Under the pieces are notes generated by a model. It did not search any database. It was not told where the DNA came from and worked only from the letters and a program-made list of their open reading frames with translations. 64,000 nt of DNA, from the NCBI GenBank assembly GCA_033557465.1, contig JAWIIG010000037.1, positions 496,001-560,000 of the forward strand, in the 5' to 3' direction. This document shows positions 63,290-64,000 of the stretch, piece after piece (the first letter of the stretch is position 1; every line of letters begins with the position of its first letter). The stretch is from Ichthyophis bannanicus. Its lineage: Eukaryota > Chordata > Amphibia > Gymnophiona > Ichthyophiidae. The translations under genes were made by a program, and so were the position numbers.

Positions 63290-64000
63290 AAAGCGGTGTG
63301 TACAAATGCCAGTAGCATGGAAAATAAGATCCCTGATGTTAAAGCTTTGGTGGGAGTGGCCGACTTTGATTTAGTGGCAGTTACAGAAACATGGTTCACA
63401 GAAAAACATGACTGGGATGTAACTATACCTGGCTATACTTTATTCAGAAAGGACAGGGTAGGAAGAAGTGCAGGAGGAGTGGCACTATATGTAAAACATA
63501 ATATTAAAGCTTTGGAATAACAGAGCTAAAAAGGGAGAGAGGAGGCATTGTGGGTTAAACTAGAAAGAGGGAAAGAGAAATCTGGCGTGATATACAGATC
63601 TCCCTCACAAGAGGAAGAGGTGGACAGAGAGTTAATTGAAGACATACGCAGCTTTGCTAGGAAAGGGGACGTGCTACTGATAGGGGATTTCAATATGCCA
63701 GATGCTGATTGGCACATTCCTGCTGCAGTATCATCTAGAAGAGGGAGATCCTGGATTCTCTACAGGGAGAACTACTCAGGCAATTGGTAACAGACCCCAC
63801 ACGTGAAGGGACCATACTGGGCTTGGTGCTTACCAATGGTGAAAGTGTTTCCGATGTTATAGTGGGAGATCATTTTGCATCCAGTGATCACCAGACGGTG
63901 TGGTTCAGTATTAGGACTATGGCAGTTACAATCCATTCAAAAGTGAGGGTCTTAGACTTTAGGAAAAACTTTGCCAAGATGGGCCAATACCTCAAGGAGT
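63290..64000 (+). pseudogene. CR1 ORF2 endonuclease (copy 2), continues past the window
   Basis: The text reads CTNASSMENKIPDVKALVG, VADFDLVAVTETWFTEK (TETW block), VTIPGYTLFRKDR, GGVALYVKHN, a stop near 63,520, then WVKLERGKEKSGVIYRSPSQ and VLLIGDFNMPDADW (the GDFN block, about 63,675). Frames then shift: VGDHFASSDHQTVWFSIR (SDH block, about 63,865). These are the conserved steps of a CR1 APE endonuclease. RT would lie beyond 64,000. Confidence 0.85.

Noticed and set aside
1..64000. CRISPR array, operons, riboswitches, tRNA or rRNA genes
   Set aside because: No regularly spaced repeats, bacterial gene structure or structural RNA genes were seen; the repeats present are transposon termini and simple repeats. 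The only tRNA-like text is the SINE head at 57,662.
1..64000. A new defence or enzymatic system
   Set aside because: All recognisable coding sequence belongs to known mobile-element classes. The only unexplained ORF is 30,540-31,229 inside the LTR-like insert, and it may be accidental.

Overview
This window looks like intergenic DNA from a repeat-rich vertebrate genome, and it contains no recognisable host gene. Coding-like stretches are reverse transcriptases, tyrosine recombinases, endonucleases, gag-like proteins or transposases, nearly all broken by stops and frameshifts. The mix is many DIRS elements, several L2-clade LINEs, CR1, an RTE/BovB LINE, three L1/Tx1-type LINEs, hAT and Tc1 remnants and a CORE-SINE. 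That suits an amphibian with a large genome, and a caecilian is my guess; the lineage is inference from repeat content only.

Layout. 1-5,745: old DIRS copy C (minus) split by a 5'-truncated L2 LINE (1,715-3,270). 5,828-11,815: two DIRS pieces, D1 and D2 (minus), fused inside the recombinase gene, with a small L2 3' end inserted. 11,816-12,478: CR1 3' end. 12,479-13,835: DIRS fragment E. 13,975-19,673: nearly complete DIRS B. 19,690-21,035: L2 fragment and a DIRS 5' end (F). 21,120-27,785: decayed hAT transposon with repeated C-terminal units, invaded by one L2 (L2-C), itself invaded by another (L2-D). 27,786-27,960: CR1 scrap. 27,962-39,110: RTE/BovB LINE carrying a 1.42-kb solo-LTR-like insertion and a 6.6-kb L1/Tx1 element (L1-1). 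39,120-39,720: CR1 remnant. 40,116-47,275: minus-strand L2 split by a 6.0-kb L1/Tx1 (L1-2), which carries another L2 3' end. 48,058 to about 58,600: DIRS of a second family (DIRS-II) that received the best-preserved DIRS, copy A (50,938-56,597), plus a CR1 end and a CORE-SINE. 58,643-59,890: L1 ORF2 remnant. 60,250-60,885: L2 3' end and a Tc1 transposase remnant. 60,900-64,000: two CR1 5' halves head to tail, the second running off the window.

How the parts work. DIRS elements carry gag, reverse transcriptase-RNase H and a tyrosine recombinase. Copy A shows inverted terminal repeats plus an internal complementary region made of the complements of both ends, the structure expected of a circular intermediate. 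LINEs insert by endonuclease nicking and target-primed reverse transcription; target-site duplications mark the L1 copies and one L2. Reading frames of the receiving elements rejoin across several insertions, which gives a relative age order: BovB is older than its LTR and L1 guests, L2-C older than L2-D, L2-E older than L1-2, and DIRS-II older than DIRS-A. Every DIRS piece lies on the minus strand.
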